Positions 45,114 through 54,500 of a stretch of 64,000 nt of DNA are shown piece after piece. The notes beneath the pieces are model-generated. The model had not been told where the DNA came from and searched no databases. It saw only the letters and a list, made by a program, of their open reading frames with translations. The position numbers and the translations under genes are program-made. The stretch comes from Levilinea sp. (GTDB taxonomy: Bacteria > Chloroflexota > Anaerolineae > Anaerolineales > Anaerolineaceae): positions 62,001-126,000 of the forward strand of contig JARKPO010000067.1 in the NCBI GenBank assembly GCA_029975215.1, in the 5' to 3' direction. Within the stretch, counting starts at the first letter, position 1. Every line of letters starts with the position of its first letter.

Positions 45114-47706
45114 GATGTTTTTGTCTGCCCCTTCTGGCTGATTTGGAAGCCGGTTTTACAGGTTCTTCCAGCGCGTTTTGAATCACATCGCTAACTGTTT
45201 CTGCAAAGACGAAATTCAGCGCATTGCGGACTTCCTCGGAGAGCTCTTCCAGGTCTTCCTGATTCTTTTTAGGAAGAATGATGGTTTTCAGGCCATAACG
45301 GTGAGCCGCTAAAACCTTTTCTTTGATCCCGCCCACAGGCAGCACCTGACCGCGTAAAGTAATTTCTCCTGTCATGCCCACATCAGGACGCACCGGTTTT
45401 CCAGAAATCAGGGAGACGATGGCTGTGGCAATGGTGACACCGGCTGAGGGACCGTCTTTGGGCTGGGCCCCAGCAGGGATGTGCAGGTGGATGTCGGAGT
45501 GGTCGAAGAAATCCAACGGAAGGCCCAAGACCTCAGCGCGGGAACGCACATAGGACAGGGCTGCTTTGGCGGATTCCTCCATGACTTTTCCGATGGAACC
45601 GGTGGTTTGAAAACCTTTAGCCCCGGGCATTCGTGTTGCTTCAATGAACAGGATATCGCCGCCGACGGGGGTCCAGGCCAGGCCAGTGGCAACGCCCGGT
45701 TCAGAGGTGCGCATGGAAATTTCCTCATCTCCTTGGAAATGGGGCCGTCCCAAATATTTTCGTACCTGATCGGCGTCAATTTCATATACATCCAGCTTGT
45801 TTTCTGCTAACTGCGCAACTACTTTCCGGCAGACGGCCCCCAATTCACGTTCCAGGTTGCGTACACCGGCTTCGCGAGTGTATTGGCGAATGATGGTGTG
45901 GATGGCCGCTTCTGTGAAGACGACCTCGCCAGGCAGGAGGCCGTTTTCTCGAAGCTGGCGGGGAACCAGGTATTGGTTGGCGATTTTTACTTTTTCACCC
46001 TCCGTGTACCCGGCAAGCTGGATGATTTCCATGCGGTCTAACAAGGGAGCTGGGATGGTTTCAAGGGTGTTGGCGGTGGTGATGAACATGACCTGAGAGA
46101 GGTTAAAAGCCACTTCCAGATAGTGATCCCGGAATTCCGAGTTTTGTTCGGGATCCAGCACTTCTAAAAGCGCAGAGGCCGGGTCGCCGCGGAAATCTGC
46201 GCTCATTTTGTCAATTTCATCCAGCATGAAGACCGGGTTGTTGGATTCGACCCGCCGCAGCGCCTGCAGGATCCGCCCTGGCAGAGAGCCGATGTAAGTT
46301 CGGCGGTGGCCGCGGATTTCGGCTTCGTCGCGGATGCCGCCCAGTGAAATGCGGATGAATTTACGTCCGAGGGCGCGTGCAATGGATTGGCCGAGTGAGG
46401 TTTTGCCTACCCCAGGAGGCCCAACAAAGCATAAAATGACCCCTTCACGTTCGCGGCGAATTTGGTCATCCCGCAGGTCTTGCGAAAGCTCGTCACGGCG
46501 CTCCAGGCGCAACTTGCGCACAGCGAGGAATTCCAAGATGCGCGCTTTGATGTCTTCCAGGCCGTAATGGTCATGATCCAGGACCTCACGCGCATGGCTG
46601 ATATCCAGGTTGTCGTTGGTTTGGATGTTCCAGGGCAGGGATACCAACCAGTCGAGATAGGTGCGGATGACGCCGTACTCGGCAGAAGAGGTAGGCAGGC
46701 GAGACAGCCGGTCCAGTTCGCGCTGGGACTGTTTGGCGGCTTCTTCCGGCATGCCCGCTTTTTCGATTTTCTGACGAAAATCTTCTACATCTGCGGCTTG
46801 CTCGTCTCGCTCTCCCAGTTCTTTTTGGATGGCTTTGAGCTGTTCACGCAGGAAGTACTCGCGCTGCACCTTTTCAATTTCGGATCGGGCTTCGTTTTGG
46901 ATCTTTTGACCCAATTCGAGCATTTCGATTTCGCGAGTGAGGATGGAAACCAACTTCAGTAGCTTGTCCCGAGTGGAGTCGAACTCCAGAATATCCTGGG
47001 CATCCTGCAAATCCATGCGTTGGAAGTTGGCGATGGAATAGGTGGTTTGAAGGGAACCCTCAATGGATGCAATGGAGTTGACGAACTCGCGCGGGATGGA
47101 GGGGATCAACTCGGTAATGTGAATAAACTGATCGCGGACGTTGCGCGCCAGGGCTTCCATCTCGATGCCCTCTTCTTCAACCTCAGGGGCGGGTTCAATG
47201 CGCGCTTTCAGATAAGGTTCTGTTTGAAGGTATTCTACGACGCGAAAGCGAGAAAGACCCTGAACTACCAGGCGGATGGTGCCGTCGGGGGCGCGGAAGA
47301 GCCGGTGGATCATGGCGATGGTGCCGGTTTGATACAGGTCTTCAGGGTTTGGAGTTTCTTTCTCGGGATCGCGGGCTGCGATGAGGCCGATGAGACGCTC
47401 ACTATTGGCGACATCATCCACCAGACGAATTGAGCGAGGCTGGCCAATTGTCAATGGAACCGCGGTGAGGGGATATACCACCAAACCGCGTAAGGGCAGG
47501 ATGGGAAGTTCGGCTGGAATCTGGGGATTCTCAACCAGGACTGCCTCATCAGAGGGTGAGTCATCGGGTAAAGAGGGCATTTGCTGTGACGATTCCGTTT
47601 GAAATTTTAGAAAATCCAAGATCCAATCCCCCATGAATTCATCTTCTTCTTCATTCGTCCAACGGGTGATTTCTTCGGGTGTGATATGCCATCGGGTAGC
47701 TGCCAT
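45106..47706 (-). CDS. lon: ATP-dependent protease Lon
   Basis: 866 aa. An N-terminal substrate-binding domain starts near 66 ([20 protein letters not shown]) after a 65-residue extension rich in acidic residues. The AAA+ module has Walker [16 protein letters not shown] and Walker [11 protein letters not shown]. The protease domain has [11 protein letters not shown] with the catalytic Ser and [12 protein letters not shown] with the catalytic Lys. It degrades misfolded and regulatory proteins. No good ribosome site precedes ATG 47706, 5 nt after the hsp20 stop; translation may be coupled. It is cotranscribed with tpx and hsp20, a stress-response grouping. Confidence 0.97.
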   Translation of the reverse strand: MAATRWHITPEEITRWTNEEEDEFMGDWILDFLKFQTESSQQMPSLPDDSPSDEAVLVENPQIPAELPILPLRGLVVYPLTAVPLTIGQPRSIRLVDDVANSERLIGLIAARDPEKETPNPEDLYQTGTIAMIHRLFRAPDGTIRLVVQGLSRFRVVEYLQTEPYLKARIEPAPEVEEEGIEMEALARNVRDQFIHITELIPSIPREFVNSIASIEGSLQTTYSIANFQRMDLQDAQDILEFDSTRDKLLKLVSILTREIEMLELGQKIQNEARSEIEKVQREYFLREQLKAIQKELGERDEQAADVEDFRQKIEKAGMPEEAAKQSQRELDRLSRLPTSSAEYGVIRTYLDWLVSLPWNIQTNDNLDISHAREVLDHDHYGLEDIKARILEFLAVRKLRLERRDELSQDLRDDQIRREREGVILCFVGPPGVGKTSLGQSIARALGRKFIRISLGGIRDEAEIRGHRRTYIGSLPGRILQALRRVESNNPVFMLDEIDKMSADFRGDPASALLEVLDPEQNSEFRDHYLEVAFNLSQVMFITTANTLETIPAPLLDRMEIIQLAGYTEGEKVKIANQYLVPRQLRENGLLPGEVVFTEAAIHTIIRQYTREAGVRNLERELGAVCRKVVAQLAENKLDVYEIDADQVRKYLGRPHFQGDEEISMRTSEPGVATGLAWTPVGGDILFIEATRMPGAKGFQTTGSIGKVMEESAKAALSYVRSRAEVLGLPLDFFDHSDIHLHIPAGAQPKDGPSAGVTIATAIVSLISGKPVRPDVGMTGEITLRGQVLPVGGIKEKVLAAHRYGLKTIILPKKNQEDLEELSEEVRNALNFVFAETVSDVIQNALEEPVKPASKSARRGRQKHHE

Positions 47707-47711
47707 AAAGG

Positions 47712-48137
47712 TTAGTCTTTATTCACTTTGACTTGGTGGGGCAAGGCCTTGGGTAAGGTGATCCACAAGAGTCCGTTATCGTATTGAGCTTCAGCTCGGT
47801 CAATATCTACTGGAATGGTGAACTCTACTTCGGTGGAAAATTCGCCAAAGGGGATTTCCATTTGCAGGAAGGCTTTTTTTTCTTCTAAGTCTGCGCGTAT
47901 GCCGTGCACGAGGAGGAGATTTTGACTGAGGATGATATTAAAATCATTCTCATTCATGCCGCCGATCTCCACACGAACGATCAAAGCCTGATCGGTTTCG
48001 TACAGGTCAGTGGGAGGACGGAAGATATGGGGGCGAAGCGAAGAACGCCAAGCGACCATGGTGGAACTGAGGAATGGGTCACCTAATGACGAGCTTGCGC
48101 TTCGCGCTGGTTTAGAAATATATTTGACCGTAATCAT
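47712..48137 (-). CDS. Hsp20/alpha-crystallin family small heat-shock protein
   Basis: 141 aa. The alpha-crystallin domain covers about 42-135: [20 protein letters not shown], an [10 protein letters not shown] strand, [21 protein letters not shown] and the closing [12 protein letters not shown] with the GxLxIxLPK signature in a slightly altered form. The C-terminal IxI/V tail is replaced by HQVKVNKD (VKV). It holds unfolded proteins for refolding or for Lon. The start 48137 has GGAAGGG upstream; longer and shorter frames exist. It lies 13 nt after tpx and 5 nt before lon. Confidence 0.9.
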   Translation of the reverse strand: MITVKYISKPARSASSSLGDPFLSSTMVAWRSSLRPHIFRPPTDLYETDQALIVRVEIGGMNENDFNIILSQNLLLVHGIRADLEEKKAFLQMEIPFGEFSTEVEFTIPVDIDRAEAQYDNGLLWITLPKALPHQVKVNKD

Positions 48138-48150
48138 CTGGCCCTTCCTG

Positions 48151-48678
48151 TTATCCGCCGCCGTTGAGGGCGGCCTTGGCGGCGTTGAGCACCGCCTCGA
48201 AATCTGGTTCATCTCCCAGGGCGTTCATGTAGGCTGCGTACTGGATGATCCCTTTGCGATCCACCACAAACACAGCTCTGGTCAGCAAGCGGGGCTGCTC
48301 CATGAGGCAGCCGTACTTTTGGCCGAAGTCCATTTCCTTGTGATCTGAAACTACCATGACCTGCTCGATTCCGGCAGCTCCACACCACTTCTTTTGAGTA
48401 AAGGGGAGATCTGCCGAAATAGTGATGATGGCAATATCCTGGCTCAAATTAGCGGCTTCGGTGTTAAAGCGACGAGTCTCCCGATCGCATACGCTGGTTT
48501 CGAGGGAAGGTACTGCGGCCAAAATACGCACTTTTCCGGCAGTTTCTTCAAAGATGGAGACGTAGCGCCAATCCTGGGTGTGGGCGTGGAAATCGGGGGC
48601 TAAGTCGCCTACATTGACAACTACACCCTGAATATTGACATCTGCTCCGGCAAATTTGATAGTGCGCTGTGGATCCAT
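48151..48678 (-). CDS. tpx: Thiol peroxidase (Tpx-type peroxiredoxin)
   Basis: 175 aa. Reduces peroxides with a redox-active Cys. PSLETSVCDRETRRFNTEA contains the peroxidatic Cys in the Tpx block; the usual PSLDTPVC is here PSLETSVC. FTQKKWCGAAGI holds the resolving Cys, and the C-terminal VDRKGIIQYAAYMNALGDEP fits. AGGAGGAG precedes the ATG. It is the first gene of the tpx-hsp20-lon-receiver-moaB-CDGSH run and starts 33 nt after the tRNA-Arg 3' end. Confidence 0.94.
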   Translation of the reverse strand: MDPQRTIKFAGADVNIQGVVVNVGDLAPDFHAHTQDWRYVSIFEETAGKVRILAAVPSLETSVCDRETRRFNTEAANLSQDIAIITISADLPFTQKKWCGAAGIEQVMVVSDHKEMDFGQKYGCLMEQPRLLTRAVFVVDRKGIIQYAAYMNALGDEPDFEAVLNAAKAALNGGG

Positions 48679-48711
48679 ATTCTCCTCCTGATCTTTGCGC
48701 CTTGGAAAAAA

Positions 48712-48787
48712 TGGCGCCCCTGGTGAGATTCGAACTCACAACCAACGGCTTAGAAGGCCGCTGCTCTGTCCATTGAGCTACAAGGGC
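48712..48787 (-). tRNA. tRNA-Arg, anticodon UCU
   Basis: 76 nt including an encoded CCA. The acceptor stem GCCCTTG pairs with CAGGGGC (one G-U). The D arm starts TAGCTCAATGGACAGAGC. The anticodon arm GCGGC-CTTCTAA-GCCGT gives anticodon TCT (reads AGA). The T arm is GTGAG-TTCGAAT-CTCAC. It lies just downstream of the 48814-50852 gene pair and upstream of tpx; six T residues follow the CCA. Confidence 0.97.
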
Positions 48788-48813
48788 GTGACTATAAACG
48801 TCGGCGGGTTAAG

Positions 48814-49254
48814 CTAACTCCCCTGAAGAAATGGACGTAAACCTTTATAGATGGTTGTCCCCAAAAGCGTCCGAAGGATCGTTTCGGGCGGTCGATTGAT
48901 TTTTTCTGCCAATTCTTTCGAGGACAATGGGGCATTACCGTTAGCCAGGAAAACACGAAAAGCCCCATCTACCAGAGTAGTGTTGACATTGATGAAATCT
49001 GGCTGGCGGGCACAGTGACTCATAAGCACATGCTGCAAACCATCCATGCTGTGAACTTCAGCGGTCTGAGGATCCACAAAATCGATCTGGCTGTCATGAT
49101 CCATCGAGGCAAAAGCGGCTTGATGAGTTGGGCACAGGTAAGACTGCAGGAAGACGCGCCAGTTGTTGTCGTGGGTCTTCCACCACTCAAAGTCTATGTG
49201 GAGGGGCGTATCGGTGGTCGGTCGGATCAGGCTATAACGTTTTCCATCAGACAT
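48814..49254 (-). CDS. Unknown protein with a helix-turn-helix-like C terminus
   Basis: 146 aa, not recognised. The N-terminal part is Trp-rich (FEWWKTHDNNWRVFLQSYLC) and has possible metal-binding residues CPTH and SHCARQ. The C-terminal 55 residues (PLSSKELAEKINRPPETILRTL) look like a winged-helix or helix-turn-helix domain. It lies 5 nt after the 530-aa gene and shares a Trp/Asp/Asn-rich style with it, so the two probably work together. AAGGAT precedes the ATG at 49254. Confidence 0.75.
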   Translation of the reverse strand: MSDGKRYSLIRPTTDTPLHIDFEWWKTHDNNWRVFLQSYLCPTHQAAFASMDHDSQIDFVDPQTAEVHSMDGLQHVLMSHCARQPDFINVNTTLVDGAFRVFLANGNAPLSSKELAEKINRPPETILRTLLGTTIYKGLRPFLQGS

Positions 49255-49259
49255 AGCGT

Positions 49260-50852
49260 TTATCCTTCTTGGGGTTTGTCATCCAGGCGGAAGTACAAAT
49301 CGCCAAGATGGGAAGCCCAGGGCTGCGTAACCAACATTTGAAGGATGGGCCCAGGTGGGCAGCGGCGAACAATGTTGACGGCCGCATACAATTCTTGGGC
49401 ATGAACATGACCCTGAGGGGTCAATTTGGCCAGTTCACGCATCATGGATATGACGGTTTGTTCTAAGGAACCGCGTTGTTTGTTGCTGGCGTTCCAGATT
49501 TCATCAAAGGGTTTGACGTCCGGAATACCGAAGGCCATACGTTCATCCAATTGGCTGGAAACCAACTGTTTGAGCATGGCGAAAACAATGCCGCCGTCCG
49601 CGCCAATTAACGCCGTGCGCACCCATTCGCGGGTGGGGCGGCGTTTACCGGAATGAATGCTAACTTCGCCAGGATTCTGCCCTTTTTTCAAGGTGATAAC
49701 GGATCCAGGCATAAGTTCTTGGCTGGCGTACCATTTTTCCAGTCCGAAGATATAGCGATGCTGGCGCACAACCCAGCCGGGAAAACGCTCACCGGTGATC
49801 GCGTCTACAAAGGTGAACAGCACGCGCGGTGACTCGATGGCGGTGGGGAAAATGTGCATGTTTTCTTCGCACAAGGGCAGTGTACCGGCGCGCCAGTGGG
49901 GGAAGATCAGAGATATGGCAATTTCTTTGTCAGGTTGGCTCTCGCGGCACATATTGTCTTCTAGATCATCTTCGATGTGCCCTTCGAACATTTCCAGCAA
50001 AGGAGCCACCAGATTAGAGTCTACAGTCTGGTGGGATTGATAGCGTAGAAAACTGGGTGGGTTTTGCACACCTTCTGGCTCCAACCGGCGCAGGTACCAA
50101 AGGACTTCACCCGACGGGCCGACTTCGTCAAAACGGCCGTCTTCTTCGAGGGCCAGATTCAAAGAGAATTCAGTCAGCTTTAGATTGACGTCAGTGGGAA
50201 GCTCAATTTGTTCCAGGATGGCCTGGGTGCTTAGGGGGCCTCCCCCTTCCATGTCCAGAAGGGCTTCGGCTAAATTGAGATAGCCGATGTTGACATCCAC
50301 CAGGAGAGAGCGCGGAAACCAGCGCCCGGCAATTCGCACCAGATCGGGGTTGGATTCTAACTCAGCGTTTAGGCTGTTTAGCAAGAATTTGCCGTGGCTT
50401 TTAATAACTTCCTCTACGTCCAAATTTTCATCTTCACTGGCAGCAGATGTGGGGTTATTCAGGGCATGTTCAGATAAATTGGCAGCCAGGTGGGTGATGG
50501 TTTGGTCGTCGAGCTCGACTTCTATGACCTGGAAGGGGGCTATGTCTGGGTTGACACCATCGCGCACAGAAAGAACGCGGCCTTCACGCCAATTGAACTG
50601 CGGAAGGACAATTTTCTCATCTGGCTGATAAGATTCTTTGGGGAGGTAAATTTTGCCCTGGGCGGCTTGCTTCTTTTCCAGATTCTTTTTCTCATTTTTG
50701 ATGCGGTTATCTACGAGAGCACGGACCAACTCCATGGGTGTCTGGGGAATCTCAATTTCCAATAAGTGGTTATAAAGAAACTCCAGATCATCGTTTTGGA
50801 GGGTGAATTGAGTCCAGTAGTCTGGTTGAAGCGAAAAACGGAGGTTTGTCAT
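49260..50852 (-). CDS. Large unknown soluble protein paired with a small HTH-like protein
   Basis: 530 aa; I do not recognise a family. It has no signal peptide or membrane helix. Residues 1-75 are helical and charged (NRIKNEKKNLEKKQAAQGK). A strand-rich segment near 75-125 (LPQFNWREGRVLSVRDGVNP) is followed by acidic helices, a winged-helix-like stretch (PLSTQAILEQIELPTDVNLK) near 200, and a second soluble domain from 310 (TFVDAITGERFPGWVVRQHRY). The end (GHVHAQELYAAVNIVRRCPP) is another possible winged helix. Its composition suggests a DNA- or RNA-binding multidomain protein, which is inference. A TATAAT box lies at 50900-50905 upstream. Confidence 0.75.
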   Translation of the reverse strand: MTNLRFSLQPDYWTQFTLQNDDLEFLYNHLLEIEIPQTPMELVRALVDNRIKNEKKNLEKKQAAQGKIYLPKESYQPDEKIVLPQFNWREGRVLSVRDGVNPDIAPFQVIEVELDDQTITHLAANLSEHALNNPTSAASEDENLDVEEVIKSHGKFLLNSLNAELESNPDLVRIAGRWFPRSLLVDVNIGYLNLAEALLDMEGGGPLSTQAILEQIELPTDVNLKLTEFSLNLALEEDGRFDEVGPSGEVLWYLRRLEPEGVQNPPSFLRYQSHQTVDSNLVAPLLEMFEGHIEDDLEDNMCRESQPDKEIAISLIFPHWRAGTLPLCEENMHIFPTAIESPRVLFTFVDAITGERFPGWVVRQHRYIFGLEKWYASQELMPGSVITLKKGQNPGEVSIHSGKRRPTREWVRTALIGADGGIVFAMLKQLVSSQLDERMAFGIPDVKPFDEIWNASNKQRGSLEQTVISMMRELAKLTPQGHVHAQELYAAVNIVRRCPPGPILQMLVTQPWASHLGDLYFRLDDKPQEG

Positions 50853-50945
50853 TAGCCTTACTCTACTCTCTCGCAGTGGATGTATATTTACTATTTTAAA
50901 TTATACCTTAAATTATGACCGTCATTTTTGATTGTACAACGATCT

Positions 50946-52358
50946 TTAGGGCTGTGGGTAGCCGGTCTCCAGCCAATCGAGAGGATCTACAGCGAAGCCG
51001 TTGACGCGAATTTCGAAATGCAGATGAGGCCCGGTGACACGGCCGGTTGCGCCGACCTCACCAATGACCTGACGCTCGTCCACGATCTCACCTTCTGCTA
51101 CGCCGATTTGGTTCAAATGCCAATAGCCGGTGTACACACCCCAACCGTGATCGATTATCACTGAATTACCGCGCACAGCCAACGGGCCGGCAAAAACCAC
51201 TTTTCCAGGGGCTGCGGCGTAGATATTCAGGTTTTGTGCGCACACGCCAAAGTCTAAGCCGGCATGGAAACTGGTGTAAACGCCATTATTATAGGTACGG
51301 CGGTTTCCGAACCAGGAGCGAATGCAGGGCTCATCAATGGGATAGGCAAAGACACCTTCCCAGAGCCGTTTGGCACTGGCGGTGGAGGTACGGCTGGTGA
51401 CAAATTCTTCCTCCGATTTCATCGCATCGGGGTCTAAGGTAGCTGGATCCACTTCCAAAGGGGGGTCTTGGCCGTAATAGCCGGGGTCGAGGAGGATCAT
51501 TTGCGAATAGTTGAAGGTAGAACCTTCTGTCAGGCTGCCGTTGAGGTCAAAGGGCACCAGGCCAGGGTCTAACAGTGTGGGGGTGCCGATGAGGGATAGG
51601 TATACGCCAGGACTTTGCTCAAAAAGGATGTAATCCTGATTAAACAGTTTGGCAGTGAGTTTGACAGGCTGATTGGTTTCGACCCGGAGAACGGATGTTT
51701 TGCCTTGGACGAAGGGAAGGGGGAGGATGGAAATGGATTTAACTGCCGGAGAGATAGCGCTGAATTGGGCGTTGGCGTTTTGGCCAGGCTGATAGAGCAT
51801 TTGTCCGCCGATCAGACTGGCGGATGTTTCATGACGGTTAATTTCGATCAACTGCCAGGGATTCATATCTGAAAGGGCAGACGCTTCCAGCCAGGTCTGA
51901 TTGGCTGATAGATTGACGCCAGGGAAGAGGGTCGTGTCCTGGCTTTCTTGGGGGATGATCAGGTTGCTGCCCGCATAAATTTCCTGAGGGCTGGTGAGAC
52001 GGTTTAATTGGGCAAGTTTTTCAATCGATACGCGGTGTTCACGGCTGATGCTTTGCAGATTCTGACCTAAAGGAACCGTGAGGGTAACCAGACGGCCAGA
52101 GACACCTTCCAGACCGGGGATGATCAACTCAGTTCCTTCGGCCAGCACGTTGGGGTTCGCAATGTTATTGGCCTGAATGATGTCATCCACCGAGACGCCA
52201 AAGCGCATGGCGATGACATTTAACGTGTCACCAAATTGAACTACATAAATTGGGCCTTGGGGATCATCCTGGGCTTGTACGGGGAAGGCGGTAAGAAATA
52301 AGATGAAGAGCAGCAGCATGAGGCTGCCCCAGGGTTTACTGCGGCTTGAATTCAACAT
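50946..52358 (-). CDS. LysM-domain M23 metallopeptidase
   Basis: 470 aa exported peptidoglycan hydrolase or regulator. The signal peptide covers about 1-32 (WGSLMLLLFILFLTAFPVQA). Two LysM domains follow (about 36-85, YVVQFGDTLNVIAMRFGVSV; about 92-140, VPLGQNLQSISREHRVSIEK), then a middle region and the M23 domain near the end, with HAGLDFG and GPHLHFEIRVNG for zinc binding. GIY-type wall peptides are cut by such enzymes. The start at 52358 has AGGTGG upstream; a longer frame extends to 52433. It overlaps the end of DUF192 by 23 nt. Confidence 0.93.
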   Translation of the reverse strand: MLNSSRSKPWGSLMLLLFILFLTAFPVQAQDDPQGPIYVVQFGDTLNVIAMRFGVSVDDIIQANNIANPNVLAEGTELIIPGLEGVSGRLVTLTVPLGQNLQSISREHRVSIEKLAQLNRLTSPQEIYAGSNLIIPQESQDTTLFPGVNLSANQTWLEASALSDMNPWQLIEINRHETSASLIGGQMLYQPGQNANAQFSAISPAVKSISILPLPFVQGKTSVLRVETNQPVKLTAKLFNQDYILFEQSPGVYLSLIGTPTLLDPGLVPFDLNGSLTEGSTFNYSQMILLDPGYYGQDPPLEVDPATLDPDAMKSEEEFVTSRTSTASAKRLWEGVFAYPIDEPCIRSWFGNRRTYNNGVYTSFHAGLDFGVCAQNLNIYAAAPGKVVFAGPLAVRGNSVIIDHGWGVYTGYWHLNQIGVAEGEIVDERQVIGEVGATGRVTGPHLHFEIRVNGFAVDPLDWLETGYPQP

Positions 52359-52704
52359 AATCACCCACCTGAAAGTGGTCAAGCTGTGTAGGATGAATTT
52401 CCAGAATATAGGCTGCGGGGGACTGGGGGGCAACGGCGAGCTGCCATCGGCGCGCGATTTTGCGGTCTACTACTTGATGTTCGCGGTTGAGCCACACGAC
52501 GCCAATATCAAAGCGCATGAAGAGCATGTGAATGGTGGCGTTGAGCACTGATTGACTGTTTTCAGCCAAAATAATCCCCTCACCAGGGTGCAGAGAGGGG
52601 CGAAGCATGAGGCCGCGGAACCGGCTCCAAAAAGTATCACAGAGAGAAAGCACAATCGAATTTGAAATCGGGCGAGTCTTGTTAACGATTAGGAATTCTT
52701 GCAT
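52336..52704 (-). CDS. DUF192 family protein
   Basis: 122 aa. RFRGLMLRPSLHPGEGIILA, SVLNATIHMLFMRFDIGVVWLN and VAPQSPAAYILEIHP match the DUF192 pattern (FRGLM, IHMxFM, AxyvLEL), found mostly in extracytoplasmic proteins of unknown role. No signal peptide is present here. It is upstream of and overlaps the LysM-M23 gene, and it follows the receiver gene by 15 nt, so all three may be cotranscribed. Confidence 0.9.
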   Translation of the reverse strand: MQEFLIVNKTRPISNSIVLSLCDTFWSRFRGLMLRPSLHPGEGIILAENSQSVLNATIHMLFMRFDIGVVWLNREHQVVDRKIARRWQLAVAPQSPAAYILEIHPTQLDHFQVGDYVEFKPQ

Positions 52705-52719
52705 AGGTGCGGCGGAGGG

Positions 52720-53124
52720 TTAGGTTTGTTCCTCGGTCTGAGATTTCGTGAGAACACGCTCGATGCTGTCCAGGAGTTCCTGCGGATGGAAAGGTTTGCT
52801 GATATAATCATCCACTTTGACAATGTGGAGGCCCAGCACGCGGTCAATCGGTTGGGCTTTAGCGGTGATGACGATGACGGGGATGTGCCGGGTGTTTTCA
52901 TCGGCTTTCATTTGCTGATACACATCCCAACCATCCAGGTCAGGCATCATGAGGTCGAGCAGAACCAAATCCGGATTCTCTTTTGCGACCATATCGAGGC
53001 CGTGCCTCCCCCCGTGCGCGCCTTTGACTTCAAAACCGCGGCGGCTTAGAATCAACGAAACGAGGTCGATCATTTCGACGTCGTCCTCGATATAGACAAT
53101 ACGAGTTGGATTTTTAGGTTGCAT
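52720..53124 (-). CDS. Stand-alone response-regulator receiver domain
   Basis: 134 aa CheY-like receiver. RIVYIEDDVEMIDLVSLIL gives the acidic pocket, LVLLDLMMPDLDGWDVYQQM the phosphorylated Asp, VIVITAKAQ the switch Thr, and DDYISKPFHPQELLDSIERV the conserved Lys. A short charged C-terminal tail follows; there is no output domain. AGGAGG precedes the ATG, 7 nt upstream. It is divergent from the exonuclease gene. The kinase partner is not in this window. Confidence 0.92.
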   Translation of the reverse strand: MQPKNPTRIVYIEDDVEMIDLVSLILSRRGFEVKGAHGGRHGLDMVAKENPDLVLLDLMMPDLDGWDVYQQMKADENTRHIPVIVITAKAQPIDRVLGLHIVKVDDYISKPFHPQELLDSIERVLTKSQTEEQT

Positions 53125-53195
53125 GCATTGGCCTCCTACTATAAGATTAAGTTTACCACACCCGTTTGATAATGCAATAAAAAGAGGAACGCAAC

Positions 53196-53969
53196 ATGAA
53201 AATTACAACCTGGAATGTGAATGGGATACGGGCGGCGGCTGGTAAGGGGTTATATGAGTGGGCGGAAAGCCAGATGCCGGATATTTTGGGGCTGCAAGAG
53301 ATTAAGGCAAAAACAGATCAGCTGAGCGACACGATGCACTCGTTTTTGGATTATCAGGCGTTTTTTAACCCAGCCGAACGCCCAGGGTACAGCGGAGTTG
53401 CCGCCTATGTGCGTAATATTGAAAATTTTGAGGTAGGGTACGGACTGGGAGAAGCGCGGTTCGATGATGAGGGCCGGGTGATTTGGGTGAAAACGGATTC
53501 GTTCCGACTTTTCATCATATATTTTCCTAACGGTCAGCGCGGTCAGGAGCGGGTGGATTATAAACTGGATTTTTATGCTTGCTTACTGGAACTGACAGAA
53601 AAATTGCGCGCGCAAGGTGAGCAGATTATTATCACCGGTGATTTCAACACAGCGCATCAGGAGATTGACCTGGCTAACCCGAAAGAGAATCAAAAGACCT
53701 CGGGTTTTTTACCTGAAGAACGTGCTTGGGTGCAGAAATATTTGGATCACGGGTTTCTGGACGCATATCGAGTTTTATATCCAGACCGGGTACAGTATAC
53801 CTGGTGGACTTACCGTATGGCGGCACGGCGCAGGAATATCGGCTGGCGCCTGGACTATTTCCTCGTGACTCCTGATCTCATGCCGAAAGTCAGGGACGTG
53901 GTGATTCACGATGATGTTGAGGGGTCAGATCACTGCCCGGTGACGCTGGAGTTGGATTTATCGAAGTAG
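53196..53969 (+). CDS. xth: Exodeoxyribonuclease III (AP endonuclease)
   Basis: 257 aa DNA base-excision repair nuclease. MKITTWNVNGIRAA, DILGLQEIKA (metal Glu), ITGDFNTAHQEIDLANPK, GWRLDYFLVT and EGSDHCPVTLEL are the standard ExoIII blocks in order, with the catalytic Asp-His pair in SDHCP. AGAGGAA lies upstream of the ATG. It is convergent with the C39-like gene and the two coding regions overlap by 40 nt at their 3' ends. Confidence 0.95.
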   Translation: MKITTWNVNGIRAAAGKGLYEWAESQMPDILGLQEIKAKTDQLSDTMHSFLDYQAFFNPAERPGYSGVAAYVRNIENFEVGYGLGEARFDDEGRVIWVKTDSFRLFIIYFPNGQRGQERVDYKLDFYACLLELTEKLRAQGEQIIITGDFNTAHQEIDLANPKENQKTSGFLPEERAWVQKYLDHGFLDAYRVLYPDRVQYTWWTYRMAARRRNIGWRLDYFLVTPDLMPKVRDVVIHDDVEGSDHCPVTLELDLSK

Positions 53970-54493
53970 GCGCGGGGCTGGATGCGAATTTCAACCAGTT
54001 GGCGGCCGAAGGCGGCCCATTCTTTTTCAAACTGCGCCTGAGGCCGCCAGTCAATGTCTGCCTGGGGAAGGGCAGGGTTGATGAAGCCGAGGCCGTGCTG
54101 TGGATCGAGAGCGACCAGGATCATGTAATGGGCCCACAAGGGTGACCATTGGCCAGTGATGGTAACCAGAATCAGGCCTGGGTTGCTTACTCGCTGCAAA
54201 TCCTGCGGACTGGCCCACAGTCGCCAACGGGCGTTGAAGCCTAACTGCTTCAGGATGCGAACCATGCCCCAAGGGAAAGTGGCCGAATTGGCCAAGCGGT
54301 CCGGCGGGAGCCTTTTGCTGGCGTAGCGGTTCAGGGCCTGCGCCAGGGTGGTAAAATGAAAAGGATGAGCATGCAGGGCGTTGTTGACCGTGGCAATAAC
54401 GCACGGCCCGCAGTCGTTTGTCTGCTTCTGAAAGAAATGGTGTTGTTGGAGCTGACTGGTATATGGTGAATAGACTGTAAGGCTTTTTTGCAT
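53930..54493 (-). CDS. C39-like peptidase family protein
   Basis: 187 aa papain-like Cys peptidase fold of the C39/DUF3335 type. QKQTNDCGPCVIATVNNAL holds the catalytic Cys, and PLWAHYMILVALD holds the His, followed by a FINPA loop. It has no signal peptide or Cys-rich leader domain and no ABC transporter, so bacteriocin processing is not suggested. A -10 box TATACT lies 7 nt before the ATG, with weak -35 TTGCTA 18 nt away, and there is no ribosome site. It overlaps the xth 3' end by 40 nt. Confidence 0.85.
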   Translation of the reverse strand: MQKSLTVYSPYTSQLQQHHFFQKQTNDCGPCVIATVNNALHAHPFHFTTLAQALNRYASKRLPPDRLANSATFPWGMVRILKQLGFNARWRLWASPQDLQRVSNPGLILVTITGQWSPLWAHYMILVALDPQHGLGFINPALPQADIDWRPQAQFEKEWAAFGRQLVEIRIQPRAYFDKSNSSVTGQ

Positions 54494-54500
54494 ACGATGT

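Noticed and set aside
53930..54493. A bacteriocin maturation/export system based on the C39-like protein
   Set aside because: It lacks an ABC transporter domain and there is no double-glycine leader peptide gene nearby.
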